From Magnetococcales bacterium (lineage in GTDB: Bacteria > Pseudomonadota > Magnetococcia > Magnetococcales > Magnetaquicoccaceae), in NCBI GenBank assembly GCA_015231915.1, contig JADGAR010000001.1, positions 80,625-144,624 of the forward strand: a stretch of 64,000 nt of DNA, read 5' to 3'. The notes beneath the pieces are model-generated. The model searched no databases. It was not told the DNA's origin and saw nothing but the letters and a program-made list of their open reading frames with translations. Positions 62,273 to 64,000 of the stretch are shown piece by piece. The position numbers and the translations under genes were made by a program. Position 1 is the stretch's first letter, and each line of letters opens with the position of its first letter.

Positions 62273-64000
62273 TGTGCGGCATCTGCGGCTTCGCGGGCGA
62301 GGGCGGCGACCGGGAGCACCTGGCACGCATGACCCTCTCCCTGGCGCACCGCGGCCCGGACGGAGAGGGCCTGCACGCCGATCCGGACAACCGGGTCTTT
62401 CTTGGCCATCGCCGCCTGGCCATCCTGGATCTGGCGGGGGGCGGACAACCGATGTGGACCGCCGACCGCCGGCTCGCCATCGTCTTCAACGGCGAGATCT
62501 ACAACCACGCCGACCTGCGCACGACGTTGCAGGCGCGCGGTCACCGCTTTCAGACCGACCACTCCGACACCGAAACCCTGCTCCACGGCTACCGGGAATG
62601 GGGCGAGGCGTTGCCCGAACGGCTCAACGGCATGTTCGCCTTCGTGATTCACGACCTCGACCGCAAACGGCTGTTCGCCGCCAGGGACCGCTTCGGCAAA
62701 AAGCCTTTTTTTTATCACCACCATCCACGGCGGTTCGTTTTCGCCTCGGAATTGACGGCCCTGCGTCTCCATCCCGCGATCCCGGGGGATCTGGATCCCG
62801 TTGTCTTGCAAAAATACCTGGCTTATGGATTCATCCCCGCCCCCAACGCCCTCTATCGGGGCTGCCGCAAGCTGCCGGGGGGCCATTGGCTCACCCTGGA
62901 TCTGACCTCGTTCACCCTGCGACTGCACGCCTACTGGAAATTCCGCCTCACCCCCGATCCGGCCTGGAAGGAACGCCGGGAAGAGGAACTCGCCGAGGAG
63001 TTGCAGGCGCTGCTGACACAGGCCGTGCGGCGGCGCATGGAAAGCGACGTGCCCCTGGGACTGTTTCTGAGCGGCGGCATCGACTCCAGCGCCATCCTCT
63101 CCCTGGCGGCCCGCCATGCCCCGCCCTCCACCCTGCACACCTTCTCCATCGGCTTTGCGGAACCCTCCTACGACGAATCGGCTTATGCCCGCAGCGAAGC
63201 GCAACGGGTCGGTGCGCGTCATCGCGAGGAGATCCTGACCCTGGAACGGGCCAGGGCCATGCTGCCGGAACTGCTGGGCCGGCTGGACGAACCCCTGGGG
63301 GACGCCTCCATCCTGCCGACCCACCTGCTGTGCCGCTTCACCCGCGCCCACGTCACCGTGGCCCTGGGAGGCGATGGCGGGGACGAACTGTTCGCAGGCT
63401 ACGACCCGTTCCAGGCACTGGCCGCAGGCCGTCTCTATCACCGCCTGGTCCCCGGGGCGCTCCATCGTGGCATCCGCCGCCTGGCCGGGCTGCTGCCGCG
63501 CTCCGGCAGCAACATGAGCCTGGACTTCAAGCTGCGCCGCTTTCTGGCCGGGGTCTCCCACCCCATGCCCCTCTGGAATCCCACCTGGATGGCCCCTCTG
63601 CAACCGGACGAGATCGCCGATCTGTGGCACCAGCCCATCGACCCGGAACTCCTCTACAGCGAAGCCCTGGAGGTGTGGCAGGATTCCGAAGTCAGCCACC
63701 CGGTGGACAAGACCCTGGAATATTTCGCATGCCTCTATCTGCCCGACGACATCCTGGTGAAGGTGGATCGGGCCTCCATGCTGATTTCGCTTGAGGTGCG
63801 CGCCCCGTTTCTGGATAATGACGTGGTTGCCTTTGCCCGGCGGCTGCCCCATGAATTCAAGATGCGACGCGGCGTGCGCAAATATCTGCTCAAGCGGGCC
63901 ATGACCGGTCTGCTGCCGGATACGATCATTCATCGCAAAAAAAAGGGATTCGGCATCCCGGTGGCCGAGTGGCTGGAAACCGTTCCGGAGAGCCCCCCGC
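62272..64000 (+). CDS. asnB: Asparagine synthase (glutamine-hydrolysing), 3' end outside window
   Basis: The open frame from ATG 62272 reaches the window edge (about 576 codons). The start MCGICGFAG has the Cys2 nucleophile of the class II glutaminase; LAHRGPDGEG, FNGEIYNH and DRFGKKPFF follow. The synthetase domain has the P-loop SGGIDSSAILSLAARHA, ALGGDGGDELFAGYD and KVDRASMLISLEVRAPFLD. In a glycosyltransferase context it may be an exopolysaccharide-cluster amidotransferase (XrtA/WbpS-like) instead of the housekeeping enzyme. Confidence 0.93.
   Translation, partial: MCGICGFAGEGGDREHLARMTLSLAHRGPDGEGLHADPDNRVFLGHRRLAILDLAGGGQPMWTADRRLAIVFNGEIYNHADLRTTLQARGHRFQTDHSDTETLLHGYREWGEALPERLNGMFAFVIHDLDRKRLFAARDRFGKKPFFYHHHPRRFVFASELTALRLHPAIPGDLDPVVLQKYLAYGFIPAPNALYRGCRKLPGGHWLTLDLTSFTLRLHAYWKFRLTPDPAWKERREEELAEELQALLTQAVRRRMESDVPLGLFLSGGIDSSAILSLAARHAPPSTLHTFSIGFAEPSYDESAYARSEAQRVGARHREEILTLERARAMLPELLGRLDEPLGDASILPTHLLCRFTRAHVTVALGGDGGDELFAGYDPFQALAAGRLYHRLVPGALHRGIRRLAGLLPRSGSNMSLDFKLRRFLAGVSHPMPLWNPTWMAPLQPDEIADLWHQPIDPELLYSEALEVWQDSEVSHPVDKTLEYFACLYLPDDILVKVDRASMLISLEVRAPFLDNDVVAFARRLPHEFKMRRGVRKYLLKRAMTGLLPDTIIHRKKKGFGIPVAEWLETVPESPP

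Noticed and set aside
62274..63794. Plus-strand frame and long minus-strand frame over the asparagine synthetase
   Set aside because: The true frame starts at 62272, shows all AsnB motifs and runs off the window end.

Overview
The window is a GC-rich, gene-dense chromosomal segment of a motile Gram-negative bacterium, most likely a member of the Pseudomonadota. It encodes an outer-membrane TolC-type protein, Lol lipoprotein export genes, a flagellar stator pair, large-type PurL, GlnS, HflKC, and many PAS/GGDEF/HD-GYP signalling proteins. An affinity to deep-branching groups such as Magnetococcia is only a hunch. No rRNA, tRNA, CRISPR array or insertion sequence was recognised.

Layout. 1-1905 (+): end of a type I secretion adaptor and a TolC-like protein. 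1933-7912 (-): lolC-lolD-M50 protease-trpS-pseudouridine synthase-OmpA/TSP3 protein-endonuclease III-like run. 8058-10667 (-): prfB-lysS. 10774-24320 (+): a cNMP-binding protein, an AT-rich ATPase/TOPRIM-like pair, hflK-hflC, DUF2065, the yceD-rpmF-plsX-fabH lipid/ribosome run, a second ATPase/DUF4276 pair, a FecR lipoprotein, purU, two small genes behind sigma-54-like promoters, and a CoA-transferase/GNAT fusion. 24268-30370: a diguanylate cyclase facing a histidine kinase/sigma-54 response regulator operon. 30371-31237 has no gene and contains a dense cluster of palindromic repeats. 31238-33918 (-): rpsP-rimM-trmD-rplS-rnhB. 34055-47146 (-): purC-purL-DUF3426-like-GGDEF regulator-maf-histidine kinase-HD-GYP regulator-rhodanese-ffh, closely spaced. 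47163-54085: YmdB-like phosphoesterase, small exported or membrane proteins, a pentapeptide-repeat membrane protein, moaD-mobB-macrodomain, an odd cytochrome c and panE. 53936-61030 (-): a glycosyltransferase-like protein, CorA/ZntB transporter, FlhB-like stub, coiled-coil protein, glnS, motA-motB and two small membrane proteins. 61298-64000 (+): GT2 glycosyltransferase and asparagine synthetase, running off the edge.

Points that stand out: (i) prfB keeps the programmed +1 frameshift cassette, but its in-frame stop is UAA instead of the usual UGA, which should weaken RF2-specific autoregulation; (ii) two separately inserted two-gene modules, each an ABC-type ATPase plus a small TOPRIM-like partner, look like candidate defence systems; (iii) rnhB has no ATG/GTG/TTG that preserves its conserved N-terminus and seems to start at CUG, while its C-terminal tail lies inside the palindromic repeat cluster; (iv) the repeat cluster has at least four copies of a long stem with a C-tract loop; (v) two tandem small genes each have a -24/-12 promoter match.
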